Notes: generated by a model not told the origin, from the letters alone. 64,000 nt of DNA from Oleiphilus messinensis (GCF_002162375.1 NZ_CP021425.1:1671501-1735500); one strand, 5' to 3'; counted from the stretch's first letter, positions 32,584 through 42,809 are shown. Made by a program: numbers and translations.

Positions 32584-32586
32584 AAA

Positions 32587-33900
32587 TCAACCTTTACGAG
32601 TCTTCAGTGTGAGGTGAGGGCGCTGCATTGGCACCAGGCCTTGTGGACGCCAGATCATCATGAGTACCATCATTAAACCGAATAGCAGCATTCGGTATTC
32701 CTGAAATTCCCGTGCAAGTTCTGGCAGGACTGTCATCAGAACGGCGGCGAGGATAACGCCCAGTTGTGAGCCCATGCCACCCAAGACAACAATGGCTAAT
32801 ATGATTGCTGACTCGATAAAGGTAAAGGATTCAGGACTTATAAAGCCTTGTCTGGCGGCGAAAAATGCCCCTGCAAATCCTGCAAATGAAGCACCGATGG
32901 TGAAGGCGGAGAGCTTGATTATCGTTCGATTTAAGCCGAGTGAGCGACAGGCTATTTCATCTTCCCGTAATGCTTCCCAGGCCCGTCCTACAGGCATCCG
33001 GATCAAACGACGAATAACATAGATTGTGAATACAACGAGTAGAAGGGCCAGAAGATAGAGAAACAGAATTTTCAAGGAGCTGTCATAATCGACACCGAAA
33101 AATTCATGGAAGGGTACATTTCCTTCTTCTTTGGCCCGTCGTGTGAATTCCAGTCCGATAAGCGCGACATCAGGTTCAGTTTGCAACATCGGGAGGTGGG
33201 GTTTCGGAATCCCGCCGATACCATTAGGGCCGCCAGTGAGTTGGGTCCAATTGTTGAGGAGAATTCGTATAATTTCCCCAAATCCGAGAGTGACGATAGC
33301 TAGATAGTCGCCCCGTAATCGCAGTACCGGAAATCCGAGAATGAAGCCAAATGTAGCTGCGAGAATACCCGCAATCGGCAAGCACTGCCAGAACGAAAGA
33401 CCAAAGTACTCTGAAAGCAACGCATAACTGTAGGCACCTACTGCGTAAAATGCCACGTACCCCAGATCCAGTAATCCAGCCAGGCCCACCACAATATTCA
33501 AACCAAGACCGAGCATGACATAGATTAAAACCAGTGTTGCCAGGTCAATCGATCCACGACTGGCAAAAAAGGGCCAGATGAAGGCAAAGGAGATCAAAAC
33601 CAGCATCATGATGACCCCGGACTTGGGGTGAGCTTGTACCGATTCTTTTATGGAGGTGACCGCTGTCATTTGCGGTAACGGGATGTGTTGCACAATGCTT
33701 TTAAGGGATTGGCGATATAACTGGAAAAAGAACACCAGCAAGGTGGCGCCAATCAGGTAGAAATAGGTCTCTTTCTCTGCGCCTGCGATACTGGGAATTC
33801 CGCCATCTGCAACAAGTTTTAGTCCAAGCAGAGGAAAGCTCAAGGCTAAGGTCGCGATTGCCGAGATCAATGCATTGGAGAATGTGCTTTGTGATGTCAT
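32587..33900 (-). CDS. livM: Branched-chain amino acid ABC transporter permease LivM
   Basis: A 437-residue inner-membrane permease. The conserved core of about 300 residues has [51 protein letters not shown], the cytoplasmic coupling region [20 protein letters not shown] and [16 protein letters not shown]. Before it lies an N-terminal hydrophobic extension of about 120 residues with three helices, as in E. coli LivM (425 aa). It overlaps livH by four bases and is followed by livG. Confidence 0.95.
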   Translation of the reverse strand: MTSQSTFSNALISAIATLALSFPLLGLKLVADGGIPSIAGAEKETYFYLIGATLLVFFFQLYRQSLKSIVQHIPLPQMTAVTSIKESVQAHPKSGVIMMLVLISFAFIWPFFASRGSIDLATLVLIYVMLGLGLNIVVGLAGLLDLGYVAFYAVGAYSYALLSEYFGLSFWQCLPIAGILAATFGFILGFPVLRLRGDYLAIVTLGFGEIIRILLNNWTQLTGGPNGIGGIPKPHLPMLQTEPDVALIGLEFTRRAKEEGNVPFHEFFGVDYDSSLKILFLYLLALLLVVFTIYVIRRLIRMPVGRAWEALREDEIACRSLGLNRTIIKLSAFTIGASFAGFAGAFFAARQGFISPESFTFIESAIILAIVVLGGMGSQLGVILAAVLMTVLPELAREFQEYRMLLFGLMMVLMMIWRPQGLVPMQRPHLTLKTRKG

Positions 33901-34823
33901 ATTTTTTCAACCTCCGGTTTGCCCAAAAGCCCGGTAGGTCGGAAGAGCAGGATAACGACGAGCAGACCGAATGAGACAACATCTTTGTATTCGGATGAAA
34001 AGTAAGCGGCTGTCATGCTTTCAGTCACACCGAGAATGAGTCCGCCCAGCATGGCGCCAGGAATACTGCCGATACCCCCCAGCACTGCTGCGGTAAATGC
34101 TTTCAAACCCGCAATAAAGCCGATGTAAGGGTTGGTTACGCCGTAGTACAAACCGAGCAGTAAGCCTGCTACAGCGGCGAGCGCAGCACCGATGACAAAG
34201 GTAACAGAAATAATTCGATTGGTATCGATTCCCAATAGGTTTGCCATTTTCAAGTCTTCCGATACCGCTCTACAGGCCCGACCGGTTCGCGAGCGTGCGA
34301 TAAATTGTGTCAATGCAAACATTGCGATAACGGTGGTGACCCAAATGATGACTTGCATGAGGGATACGGTAGCCTGAAAGCCGTCACTGGGACCGAATGA
34401 CCAGTTTCCTTCGATCAGGCTGGGAATTGCGACATCTCGGGAACCTTGCGCCAAACGGACATAGTTCTGCAGGAATATGGACATACCAATGGCGGAGATG
34501 AGCGGGATAAGCCGGTTACCGCCCCGTAATGGCCGATAGGCAACCCTTTCTACTGACCAGCCAAAGGTGCTGGAAATCAGGACTGCTGCTAATAGGGCCA
34601 GCAATAATACCAAGGGTAAAAACGTTATGCCCATCATGGTGACTCCGGCGATTGCAACGAACGAGACGTACATCCCGATCATATAGATCTCACCGTGGGC
34701 GAAGTTGATCATTCCGATGATGCCGTACACCATGGTGTAGCCGATCGCAATTAGTGCATAGGTACTACCAATGGTCAGTCCGTTGAGCAATTGTTGAAGA
34801 AAATAGAGCGTAAACTCCAGCAT
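33897..34823 (-). CDS. livH: Branched-chain amino acid ABC transporter permease LivH
   Basis: A 308-residue inner-membrane permease with about eight helices. Diagnostic segments are [36 protein letters not shown] at the N-terminus, [20 protein letters not shown] as the coupling loop, and [15 protein letters not shown] near the end. Length equals that of E. coli LivH (308). It forms the channel with LivM. It lies after livK with a hairpin in between, which probably sets binding protein above permease expression. Confidence 0.96.
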   Translation of the reverse strand: MLEFTLYFLQQLLNGLTIGSTYALIAIGYTMVYGIIGMINFAHGEIYMIGMYVSFVAIAGVTMMGITFLPLVLLLALLAAVLISSTFGWSVERVAYRPLRGGNRLIPLISAIGMSIFLQNYVRLAQGSRDVAIPSLIEGNWSFGPSDGFQATVSLMQVIIWVTTVIAMFALTQFIARSRTGRACRAVSEDLKMANLLGIDTNRIISVTFVIGAALAAVAGLLLGLYYGVTNPYIGFIAGLKAFTAAVLGGIGSIPGAMLGGLILGVTESMTAAYFSSEYKDVVSFGLLVVILLFRPTGLLGKPEVEKI

Positions 34824-34880
34824 TCATCATCTCCGAGTTTAGGACTTTTGTTATCTGTGCTCATTTTTTTCGGCCTAAAC

Positions 34881-34920
34881 AAAAAACACCTCATTCCCGG
34901 TTGGAAATAAGGTGTTTTTT
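34881..34920 (-). terminator. Attenuating terminator between livK and livH
   Basis: AAAAAACACCT pairs with AGGTGTTTTTT and an inner TCC/GGA adds pairs. In the minus-strand direction it follows livK and ends in a T-run, so part of the transcripts may stop after the binding protein gene. Confidence 0.75.
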
Positions 34921-34943
34921 TAATCAATAGGCGAAAAAACCAA

Positions 34944-36059
34944 CTATTTTACAGCAGTTTTTGTTCCATCGGAATGCCATTCGTAGATAACAAAGTCAAA
35001 ACTTTTCAAATCACCTTTGTTATCGAAAGCGATTTTTCCGGTTGGGGTATCAAATGTATTCTCGCGCAGCGCTTTTTGAATTTTGTCAGTATCGGTTGAT
35101 TTTGTCATTTTCATCGCATCGGCCATGACCTGTACGGCTGAATATGCAGTCATTACGAATGCACCGCTTGGGTCTTGTTCCTTGGCCACGAAAGAATCTA
35201 CCAGAGATTTGTTTTTAGGGTCTTTATCAAAGCTTGGTGGCAAGGTTACCAATAGACCTTCAGACGCTTCGCCAGCAATGTTGCTGATGTCTTTGTTCCC
35301 GACGCCTTCCGGGCCCATGAACTTGGAGTTCAGTCCCTGATCTGCAGATTGACGCAAGATCAAACCGAGCTCAGGGTGATACCCGCCGTAGTATACGAAA
35401 TCAACATTGGCTTTTTTCATTTTGGCGATTAATGAGGAGAAGTCTTTATCCCCTGCTGTAATCCCTTCGAACATCACAACATTGATACCTTGTTTTTCTA
35501 CAGTTTGCTTTACTGCAGTTGCGATACCTTCACCGTACTGTTGTTTGTCGTGGATAACCGCCAGGTTCTTGGGTTTGATTTTCTGGGCGATATAATTACC
35601 TGCAACCGGCCCCTGGTGGCTATCAAGACCGATGGTACGGAACAACATTTTGTAACCGCGTTCGGTAATTTCCGGGTTGGTTGATGCGGCAGTCACCATC
35701 AGAATGCCTTCATCTTCATATACGTCTGATGCGGGCTGAGTGGAACTGGAGCAAAGGTGGCCAACCACAAATTGAATCCCGTCGTTAACAATTTTGTTCG
35801 CAACGGCTACTGCTTGTTTGGGATCACAGGCATCGTCATAAATGATACCTTCCAGCTTATCGCCATTGATACCGCCCGCTTCGTTGATTTTTTCAATGGC
35901 CATTTGTGCGCCAATCATTTGCATATCGCCATACTGAGCGACGGGTCCGGTAACGGGTCCAGCCAGGGCGACTTTGATATTGTCTGCCTGCGCCAGCGTA
36001 GCACCAAACAGTGCCGCAGAAACGCCTAACCCAAGTAATGATTTTCTAACTTTGCTCAT
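34944..36059 (-). CDS. livK: Branched-chain amino acid substrate-binding protein LivK
   Basis: A 371-residue periplasmic binding protein that delivers Leu/Ile/Val to LivHMGF. The signal peptide is MSKVRKSLLGLGVSAALFG through ATLAQA, cleaved before DNIKVALAGPVTGPVAQYGD. Family motifs are GGINGDKLEGIIYDDACDPKQAVAVANKIV, VVGHLCSSSTQPASDVYEDEGI with the ligand-contacting Ser/Thr residues, and FDFVIYEWHSDG near the C-terminus. Length is normal. ATG 36059 is used; a TTG two codons earlier is possible. First gene of livKHMGF. Confidence 0.96.
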   Translation of the reverse strand: MSKVRKSLLGLGVSAALFGATLAQADNIKVALAGPVTGPVAQYGDMQMIGAQMAIEKINEAGGINGDKLEGIIYDDACDPKQAVAVANKIVNDGIQFVVGHLCSSSTQPASDVYEDEGILMVTAASTNPEITERGYKMLFRTIGLDSHQGPVAGNYIAQKIKPKNLAVIHDKQQYGEGIATAVKQTVEKQGINVVMFEGITAGDKDFSSLIAKMKKANVDFVYYGGYHPELGLILRQSADQGLNSKFMGPEGVGNKDISNIAGEASEGLLVTLPPSFDKDPKNKSLVDSFVAKEQDPSGAFVMTAYSAVQVMADAMKMTKSTDTDKIQKALRENTFDTPTGKIAFDNKGDLKSFDFVIYEWHSDGTKTAVK

Positions 36060-36606
36060 TTTCAATATTCCCGTTCTTTTCTTTTAGTTCCCATCTGGAG
36101 GATCTTTCTGAATTTACTTTGTCCTGAGGTCATTTTATATTTACCGGCGGTCAAGCGTAATTCAATGAGTCGAAAGCCTTTCCGGATAATTTCGTTATCT
36201 GCATTGTGCTCATATGGTTATTGTTTTGAGCGTGCAGGAGAATCTTACAAATTAAGTGTTGTGAAAGATAGTGTAATACACACCACCGCGATTGCTATTG
36301 CTCAGCCGGGAATTTATACCAAGTTCTAATTGGCAAAGACATTTGTATCAGTTAGTTTGTAGTGCAGTTGCCTTTCATACTGCGGAAAAGTGTACTTTAG
36401 CCATTAACATCGAGTCTGGATATGTTGATACTGATTGCGAGTGAAGTACACCGTTCGAGCCGGCCCCGCTTCTGGATGAGTTGAAGCGTTGTAGAACTTA
36501 AGTTTCGAGTTGTTGTTATGATATTAGATTGTGCTGTTCTGGTGTTGCACAGGGCTCCCGTTATTTGTTTATCGTTTCCTGGAAACCGGATTGAAGGAAT
36601 CGCGTT
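36060..36606. other. Intergenic region livK / DMT permease
   Basis: About 550 bases between divergent genes. It must hold the livK promoter and the promoter of the downstream permease. Short dyads are visible, for example GTGTAATACAC-like sequence near 36270-36283 and CCAAGTTCTAATTGG near 36320, but no recognised operator, RNA gene or ORF with a ribosome binding site. Confidence 0.5.
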
Positions 36607-37524
36607 TTGAGAACACTGTTTGCAGATCTCGAAGCGCGTCGTGGTGGAGCCGCAACCGGTGTAATTCTGATGCTGCTCTGCGTTTTCGTTACCGCTTGTG
36701 CAGGCGCGATGACGAAACATATTGTCGATCAGGTTCCGGTGGCGACGATAATCTGCATTCAGTACGCCGTGTGTCTGCTGTTTTGTTTACCCCATCTGCT
36801 TCGGCATCGGCAAGCGGTTTGGAAAACCCAACGATTGGGAACGCATATCGTACGGGGTATTGGTGGGTGCCTTTGTTTTATTTTCTATTACTTGGCCATC
36901 GAGAATGTGCCTCTGGTGGAAGCGGCACTTTTGAGGAGTGCATCCCCGTTGTGTGTGCCATTAGTGATCTGGGCGATATCGGGGAAACGTATCCACCGGC
37001 TGCACTGGATACCAATTATTCTGGGCATGTGTGGTGTGGCACTGATATTGAAGCCGACATCTCATGAAGTCAGTATTTGGCATCTGGTCGGATTTATGTC
37101 CGCCCTCAGTTTGGCGGTGTCTATGGTGTTTACCCGCGGGCTGACCTTCACTGAACCGGGCTACCGTATTCTATTCTATTATTTTTTGATTTCGGTTTTA
37201 TTTGCATTGCCCTGGATGCTTTACCATTGGCAACCCATCCCCCCTGAAACATGGCCTTTTTTAGTGGGAATAGGAGTGTCTATTTATGTCGCGCTCTGGC
37301 TCTATACCGAGGCGTACCGGTTTGCGCAAGCCAGTTTGATATCGTCCTTTAGTTACTTCGGTGTTGTATTTGCGGGAATACTGGGCTGGATCTTCTGGAA
37401 ACAACTGCCCGATATGATTTCATTTGCAGGCATTGGACTGGTTGTTGCGGGGGGGATTTTAATGCTCTGGATTGGTGAACGAACGTCTAAGCAGCCGTCG
37501 GGCGTTAGCAATCAACGCCCTTGA
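36607..37524 (+). CDS. EamA/DMT superfamily permease
   Basis: A 305-residue membrane protein of the drug/metabolite transporter superfamily with about ten helices and two EamA repeats. The first repeat begins with GVILMLLCVFVTACAGAMTKHIVD; the second contains ISSFSYFGVVFAGILGWIFWKQLPD, the usual end of an EamA unit, and a final Gly-rich helix VVAGGILMLWIG. The substrate cannot be read from sequence; relatives include S-adenosylmethionine and amino acid exporters. The TTG at 36607 behind GAAGGAA is preferred. It converges with the next gene, overlapping it by 13 bases. Confidence 0.88.
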   Translation: MRTLFADLEARRGGAATGVILMLLCVFVTACAGAMTKHIVDQVPVATIICIQYAVCLLFCLPHLLRHRQAVWKTQRLGTHIVRGIGGCLCFIFYYLAIENVPLVEAALLRSASPLCVPLVIWAISGKRIHRLHWIPIILGMCGVALILKPTSHEVSIWHLVGFMSALSLAVSMVFTRGLTFTEPGYRILFYYFLISVLFALPWMLYHWQPIPPETWPFLVGIGVSIYVALWLYTEAYRFAQASLISSFSYFGVVFAGILGWIFWKQLPDMISFAGIGLVVAGGILMLWIGERTSKQPSGVSNQRP

Positions 37525-38117
37525 ATAGTCATGCTTGACTGACTCTGAATGTTGGTATAGTAAAAATTGCCGCGAATTTGCTGGTTGGCGTCCGCTGCAT
37601 TGAGTATTTGTACGCGTTGTACAATGGCACTTTGGTTTATGGCGAGCCCATTCGAACCTGTGGCGCTGACATCACTGAATTTCAGGCGGGGGTCGATTGT
37701 TACGGTGCTGTCACCAAACTCAGACGCGGATGAGCTGGTTTGCGATGTGTTGTCCACGTCATTGAACGCAACAGAAACGGACGTATTACCCAGCAGTGCG
37801 TTTTTCTCGCTGCTTTCCGTGTCGTTCTGAATCCGGTTCGAATCCGTGTTAGCGTGATCCTGGCTGTTGTGTATGGTATTTCCGGGCGCATTTTGCTGCA
37901 GTTCCGCGACAACTTCACCTGCAGCAGTATCTCCGGCCAGATTTAGAATTTGTTCCAGGCTTTGTGATTCCGCAGAAACATTTTGCATGTCTTCTTCGGT
38001 CAGGGGTTGTACCGCCTGTGCCGCAGACGAGCAGAGGATAAGCAATAACATAGCCTGGAGGCGGTTACTGAGCCTCACTTTTTGGAAAGGCAACCCGTGT
38101 ACGTGTTGACTTGGCAT
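37512..38117 (-). CDS. Exported protein of unknown function
   Basis: A 201-residue protein with a signal peptide (hydrophobic stretch MLLLILCSSAAQA at about residues 23-35, cleavage after AQA) and an acidic mature region rich in Ser, Asn, Gln and Asp, lacking Cys after processing. The mature start VQPLTEEDMQNVSAE resembles the LxdxEMaeVsAQ opening seen in some exported marine proteobacterial proteins, a loose similarity only. The C-terminal half alternates hydrophobic and polar residues (VTIDPRLKFSDVSATG, AIVQRVQILNA), suggesting beta structure. GAGGA lies 11 bases before the ATG. Not recognised as a known family. Confidence 0.7.
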   Translation of the reverse strand: MPSQHVHGLPFQKVRLSNRLQAMLLLILCSSAAQAVQPLTEEDMQNVSAESQSLEQILNLAGDTAAGEVVAELQQNAPGNTIHNSQDHANTDSNRIQNDTESSEKNALLGNTSVSVAFNDVDNTSQTSSSASEFGDSTVTIDPRLKFSDVSATGSNGLAINQSAIVQRVQILNAADANQQIRGNFYYTNIQSQSSMTIQGR

Positions 38118-38491
38118 AAGTTAAATCCTCGAGGTTTGTTTTACCGTAATATGTGCCATGTACCGCAAATATGAATGCAATTGGACGGTGACCGCTGCTA
38201 CTTTGTATCTGATGCGTTGCCAAATGTGTAGATTTGTAACGCTGGGCAAATTATCAGCGATTACTAATCGTACTGCCAAGGGACTTGGTAGTGTTTTATG
38301 ACGTGGTTCTCGTTTTTAGTGTACGGGTGCACCGTGATGGGTTCCTCCTCCACGAATGACCCGTAACAGGGCAGAAGAGTCTACACTGATTAGATCAGAG
38401 GCTATTTTTTGAATCAGGTTGTATCAATCTGATCAGATCGTGCGTAGCAAGCTTTTAAATAGTGTATCGAAATCGATGACAGGAGCACTGC
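38118..38491. other. aceE upstream regulatory region
   Basis: About 370 bases between the divergent exported-protein gene and aceE. It holds an ACTGCCAAG/CTTGGTAGT hairpin (38272-38292) followed by GTTTTATG, and two related palindromes at 38386-38398 and 38427-38438. No PdhR-type operator (TTGGT-3-ACC) was seen and no ORF is convincing. Confidence 0.5.
38386..38438 (+). promoter_or_regulatory. Pair of related palindromes upstream of aceE
   Basis: CTGATTAGATCAG (38386-38398) and ATCTGATCAGAT (38427-38438) are both perfect dyads built on CTGAT/ATCAG, with centres about 40 bases apart (four helical turns) and 54-105 bases before aceE. This suggests a two-site repressor or activator; the regulator is unknown. 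Confidence 0.4.
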
Positions 38492-41152
38492 ATGCAAGAG
38501 GATATAGATCCAATCGAAACCCGTGAATGGCTGGAATCGCTCGAGTCGCTCATTGAAAACGAAGGTATCGAGCGCGCAGCATACATTCTCACCCGCCTTT
38601 CAGAGCGCGCCACCCGGGATGGCACACAACTTCCTTATTCCATCATTACCCCTTATCGCAATACCATTCCGGTCACCCGGGAATCCAGAATGCCGGGTGA
38701 TTTGTTTATGGAGCGCCGGATACGATCACTGATTCGCTGGAACGCGCTGGCAATGGTACTTCGGGCGAACAAGCGTCCGGGGGATCTCGGGGGACACATT
38801 TCCACCTTTTCTTCCATTGCCACGCTTTATGATGTGGGCTTCAATTATTTTTTTCACGCTGGCAACGAAGAACGGGAAGCAGATTTGATCTATTTGCAAG
38901 GGCATAGTTCACCCGGCATTTATGCGCGTTCATTTCTGGAAGGTAGAATTGAAGAAAACCAGATGGACAATTTTCGCAATGAGGTGGATGGTGAAGGTCT
39001 GTCATCTTACCCGCACCCCTGGTTGATGCCGGATTATTGGCAGTTTCCGACGGTATCGATGGGTCTCGGCCCGATGCAGGCTATTTACCAGGCCCATGTC
39101 ATGAAATATGTGCAAAGCCGGGAGCTGGTGAAAACCGACGGACGCAAGGTTTGGTGTTTTGTTGGCGATGGTGAAACCGATGAACCGGAAACACTCGGAT
39201 CGATAGCGCTGGCGGGCCGTGAAAAGCTGGATAATCTTATTTTTGTCGTCAATTGTAATTTGCAGCGCCTGGACGGGCCTGTGCGAGGTAACGGTAAAAT
39301 CATCCAGGAGCTGGAGGGTGTTTTCCGCGGCGCGGGCTGGAACGTTATCAAGGTGGTGTGGGGCCGGTTGTGGGATCCATTATTCGAAAAGGATAGCAAT
39401 GGCATCATGCAGCGAGCAATGGACGAGTTCGTCGACGGAGAAATGCAAAACTTCCGAAGCAATGGCCCGGCTTATACTCGACAGCATTTCTTCGGTCGAT
39501 ATCCAGAGCTGGCCAAAATGGCAGAGTCGCTAACGGATGAAGATATTGTCAGGTTGAATCGGGGTGGGCATGACCCTTACAAGGTTTATGCGGCCTATCA
39601 TCAGGCCGTGAAGCATACGGGACAGCCAACGGTGATTTTGGCGCACACTATAAAAGGTTATGGCTTCGGGCGCAGTGGTGAGGCACAAAATACCACCCAT
39701 TCCCTGAAAAAACTGGATATCGAAACCTTGCAGAAGTTCAGGGATCGGTTCGGGATTCCCCTGAACGATGAAGAACTCAAAGATGTACCCTATTATCGCC
39801 CTTCACCGGACAGTCCCGAAGTGTTGTATATGAAAAAACGCCGGGAGCAGTTGGGGGGCTTTTATCCCAAGCGCCGAAAAGACAGTCGGCCACTGACAAT
39901 CCCTGATTTGAGTTTGTTCGAGAACCAGTTGCAAGGCTCCAATGAACGGGAAATTTCGACCACGATGGCCTTTGTCCGGATTCTCTCGACATTAACCAAG
40001 GACAAACGAATCGGTAAACGCATCGTGCCGATTGTACCTGACGAAGCCCGTACATTTGGTATGGAAGGAATGTTCCGACAGTTGGGAATCTACACCTCAG
40101 AAGGGCAGAAGTACGTACCAAATGATCGTGATCAGGTGATGTATTACCGGGAAGACAAAGCCGGTCAGATCCTTGAAGAAGGCATTAATGAAGCGGGGGC
40201 CATGTCAGCCTGGATCGCATGTGGAACCTCTTATAGCACAAACGATTATCCGCTGATCCCGTTTTATATTTTTTATTCCATGTTTGGCTTTCAGCGTACG
40301 GGAGATCTGGCATGGGCTGCGGGTGATAGTCGCTGTCGTGGTTTTCTGATGGGGGGCACCTCGGGGCGAACGACCCTGAACGGAGAAGGTCTGCAACATC
40401 AGGATGGTCATAGCCATGTGCTGGCCAGCACGGTGCCGAACTGTCTGGCTTATGATCCTGCATTTGCCTACGAGCTGGCGGTGATCATTCAAGATGGCAT
40501 GCGACGCATGTATCAGGAAAACGAGAGCATTTATTACTACATCACGATCATGAATGAAAACTACGTTCAACCCGCAATGCCGGAAGGCGCTGAAAAGGGA
40601 ATTGTGCGCGGTATGTACTGTCTGGAGGAAACTTCCTCCGCACAGGCAGACAGTAAGCTTCAGGCCCAATTGCTGGGCAGTGGTGCCATTCTCAACGAAG
40701 TGCGCGCCGCCGCAAAAATACTTGCTGAACAGTTTGCGGTAAGTTGCCGGGTGTGGAGTGTGACCAGTTTTAATGAGTTGGCGCGAGATGGACAACACAA
40801 ACAGCGCTGGAATTTGTTACATCCGGATGAGACGCCGCAAGTGCCATTTGTGGCCGAGTGTTTGCAGGATCGGGCGGGGCCTGTGATTGCATCAACTGAT
40901 TACATTCGGCTCTACGGTGAGCAGATTCGTGCATTTGTTCCTTCTGAATACACGGTGCTGGGTACCGATGGCTTCGGGCGGAGTGATACACGGGAAAAAC
41001 TACGCCAGCATTTTGAAGTGGATCGCTACTACGTGGTGATTGCCACCTTGAATGCTTTGGCAATGCGCGGAGAAATTGAAAGGTCAATAGTGTTGGATGC
41101 CATGCGCACCTTCAATATTGACCGAAACTCTGCCAATCCCCTGCACCGGTAA
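38492..41152 (+). CDS. aceE: Pyruvate dehydrogenase E1 component, homodimeric type
   Basis: An 886-residue thiamine diphosphate enzyme that decarboxylates pyruvate and acetylates the lipoyl groups of E2. The length is that of E. coli AceE (887). The ThDP-binding motif begins VWCFVGDGETDEPETLGS and ends in VVNCNLQRLDGPVRGN; further landmarks are GRSGEAQNTTHSLKKL, PDEARTFGMEGMFRQLGIY and GRTTLNGEGLQHQDGHSH. The C-terminal domain has LGTDGFGRSDTREKLR. GACAGGAG precedes the ATG. Followed after 14 bases by aceF; lpd (E3) is not adjacent. Confidence 0.98.
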   Translation: MQEDIDPIETREWLESLESLIENEGIERAAYILTRLSERATRDGTQLPYSIITPYRNTIPVTRESRMPGDLFMERRIRSLIRWNALAMVLRANKRPGDLGGHISTFSSIATLYDVGFNYFFHAGNEEREADLIYLQGHSSPGIYARSFLEGRIEENQMDNFRNEVDGEGLSSYPHPWLMPDYWQFPTVSMGLGPMQAIYQAHVMKYVQSRELVKTDGRKVWCFVGDGETDEPETLGSIALAGREKLDNLIFVVNCNLQRLDGPVRGNGKIIQELEGVFRGAGWNVIKVVWGRLWDPLFEKDSNGIMQRAMDEFVDGEMQNFRSNGPAYTRQHFFGRYPELAKMAESLTDEDIVRLNRGGHDPYKVYAAYHQAVKHTGQPTVILAHTIKGYGFGRSGEAQNTTHSLKKLDIETLQKFRDRFGIPLNDEELKDVPYYRPSPDSPEVLYMKKRREQLGGFYPKRRKDSRPLTIPDLSLFENQLQGSNEREISTTMAFVRILSTLTKDKRIGKRIVPIVPDEARTFGMEGMFRQLGIYTSEGQKYVPNDRDQVMYYREDKAGQILEEGINEAGAMSAWIACGTSYSTNDYPLIPFYIFYSMFGFQRTGDLAWAAGDSRCRGFLMGGTSGRTTLNGEGLQHQDGHSHVLASTVPNCLAYDPAFAYELAVIIQDGMRRMYQENESIYYYITIMNENYVQPAMPEGAEKGIVRGMYCLEETSSAQADSKLQAQLLGSGAILNEVRAAAKILAEQFAVSCRVWSVTSFNELARDGQHKQRWNLLHPDETPQVPFVAECLQDRAGPVIASTDYIRLYGEQIRAFVPSEYTVLGTDGFGRSDTREKLRQHFEVDRYYVVIATLNALAMRGEIERSIVLDAMRTFNIDRNSANPLHR

Positions 41153-41166
41153 GGGAGGAGCAGACG

Positions 41167-42783
41167 ATGAGTAAAGTTGAAATCAAAGTTCCGGATTTGG
41201 GTGGTGGTGAACAGGTCGATGTGATCGAACTCTGTGTGCAACCCGGTGATAAGCTGGACATCGATGATCCAATGATCGTGCTGGAGACGGACAAGGCAAC
41301 TATGGAAGTGCCTGCGACTCAGGCAGGCACTGTTCTGGAAATGCATGTGGCGATCGGGGATAAAGTCTCGGAAGGTGATTTGGTGCTGGTTATCGAGGCG
41401 GACGAAGCTGTTGACGCAAGCGCGGGGGATGCTCAAGCATTTCCGGATGAAAGCCGTCCCGAACCGACCAAACCCGCTTATTCCAATGCACCCGTCTCTG
41501 AACCGGTGGGTACTGAAAACACTCCCGATTCGGGGTCCTTGGAATCGAAATCAGTGTTGGTGCCGGATATTGGTTCCGAAAAAGCCTTGGTGGTCGAGAT
41601 CTGCGTAGCTGCAGGGGATGACATCCAGGTGGACGACGCCATCGTTGTGCTGGAGTCGGATAAAGCCACTATGGAAGTGCCGAGCCCTTATGCGGGAAAA
41701 GTTGAGTCCATTGCGGTGCAATTGGAGCAGTCCGTGAGCGAAGGCGATGTACTTTTGGCCATTTCAGTGGCAGGTTCAGGTCCTGTACCTGAAAAAGAAT
41801 CGCCTCCTGAACATTTGCCCGCAACACCAAGCCCCCGTCCTGAAGAGGAGCGGGTATACGCTGGCGCGTTGAGCCCCGGAAGTCGAGTGCATGCAGGGCC
41901 AGCTGTGCGTAAATTGGCGCGGGAATTTGGTGTGGATTTGAGTCAGGTGCAGGGCTCAGGGCCCAAGTCCCGAGTATTGAAGGAGGATGTCCAGCGCTAC
42001 GTTAAAACGGCATTGAAGCAAACGCCTGTCAGCTCGGGTCAGGGCGTCGGATTACCCCAGGTGAAACTGCCGGACTTCAGTCAATTTGGTCAGATTGAAC
42101 GCAGATCAATGACGAAAATTCATCGCGTGACGGCTGAAAACATGCAGCGAGCCTGGCTTAATGTACCCCATGTCACCCAATTCGATGAAGCCGATATTAC
42201 GGAGTTGGAGGCATTCCGGCAGGCTCAGAAAGCCGCCGCATCGGCCCGAAACAGTAAACTGACGCCATTGCCGTTCATTGTTAAAGCCTGCGCCTATGCT
42301 TTGCAGAAGCTACCACAATTTAATGTATCGCTTGATATGGAAAGTAGTGAGATAATCCAGAAGCATTACATCAATATTGGTGTGGCGGTTGATACGCCTG
42401 ATGGGCTGGTGGTCCCGGTGATCAAGAATGCAGGTCAAAAGGGCATTTGGGATCTGGCGGATGAGATGACAAGTCTGGCGGACAAAGCGCGGGAGAAAAA
42501 GCTCAAACCTGTTGATATGCAGGGGGGATGTTTTTCCATCTCCAGCCTCGGCAGTGTGGGAGGCACCGCGTTTACACCCATTGTGAATACGCCGGAAGTT
42601 GCCATTTTGGGCGTGTCGAAAGCCGCGATCAAACCGGTTTTCAAGGAAAATGAGTTTGTGCCCCGCTTGCTTTTGCCATTGTCATTATCCTACGATCACA
42701 GGGCAGTCAACGGTGCAGAAGCCGCACGCTTTACCGGATTGATCAGTCTGTTGTTAAGTGATATCCGGCAATTGTTGCTGTAG
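41167..42783 (+). CDS. aceF: Pyruvate dehydrogenase E2, dihydrolipoamide acetyltransferase
   Basis: A 538-residue core subunit that transfers the acetyl group to CoA. Two lipoyl domains are present, with modified Lys in ETDKATMEVP (about residue 43) and ESDKATMEVP (about 164), joined by acidic/Pro-rich linkers. The peripheral subunit-binding domain follows at about 240-280 (HAGPAVRKLAREFGVDLSQV). The catalytic domain contains PDGLVVPVIKN and the active-site loop SLSYDHRAVNGAEAARF, in which Asn replaces the usual Asp of DHRxxDG, as in the Azotobacter and Pseudomonas enzymes. GGGAGGAG lies before the ATG. Confidence 0.97.
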   Translation: MSKVEIKVPDLGGGEQVDVIELCVQPGDKLDIDDPMIVLETDKATMEVPATQAGTVLEMHVAIGDKVSEGDLVLVIEADEAVDASAGDAQAFPDESRPEPTKPAYSNAPVSEPVGTENTPDSGSLESKSVLVPDIGSEKALVVEICVAAGDDIQVDDAIVVLESDKATMEVPSPYAGKVESIAVQLEQSVSEGDVLLAISVAGSGPVPEKESPPEHLPATPSPRPEEERVYAGALSPGSRVHAGPAVRKLAREFGVDLSQVQGSGPKSRVLKEDVQRYVKTALKQTPVSSGQGVGLPQVKLPDFSQFGQIERRSMTKIHRVTAENMQRAWLNVPHVTQFDEADITELEAFRQAQKAAASARNSKLTPLPFIVKACAYALQKLPQFNVSLDMESSEIIQKHYINIGVAVDTPDGLVVPVIKNAGQKGIWDLADEMTSLADKAREKKLKPVDMQGGCFSISSLGSVGGTAFTPIVNTPEVAILGVSKAAIKPVFKENEFVPRLLLPLSLSYDHRAVNGAEAARFTGLISLLLSDIRQLLL

Positions 42784-42809
42784 ATCACGCCAACCGCCGG
42801 GGGATGGCC

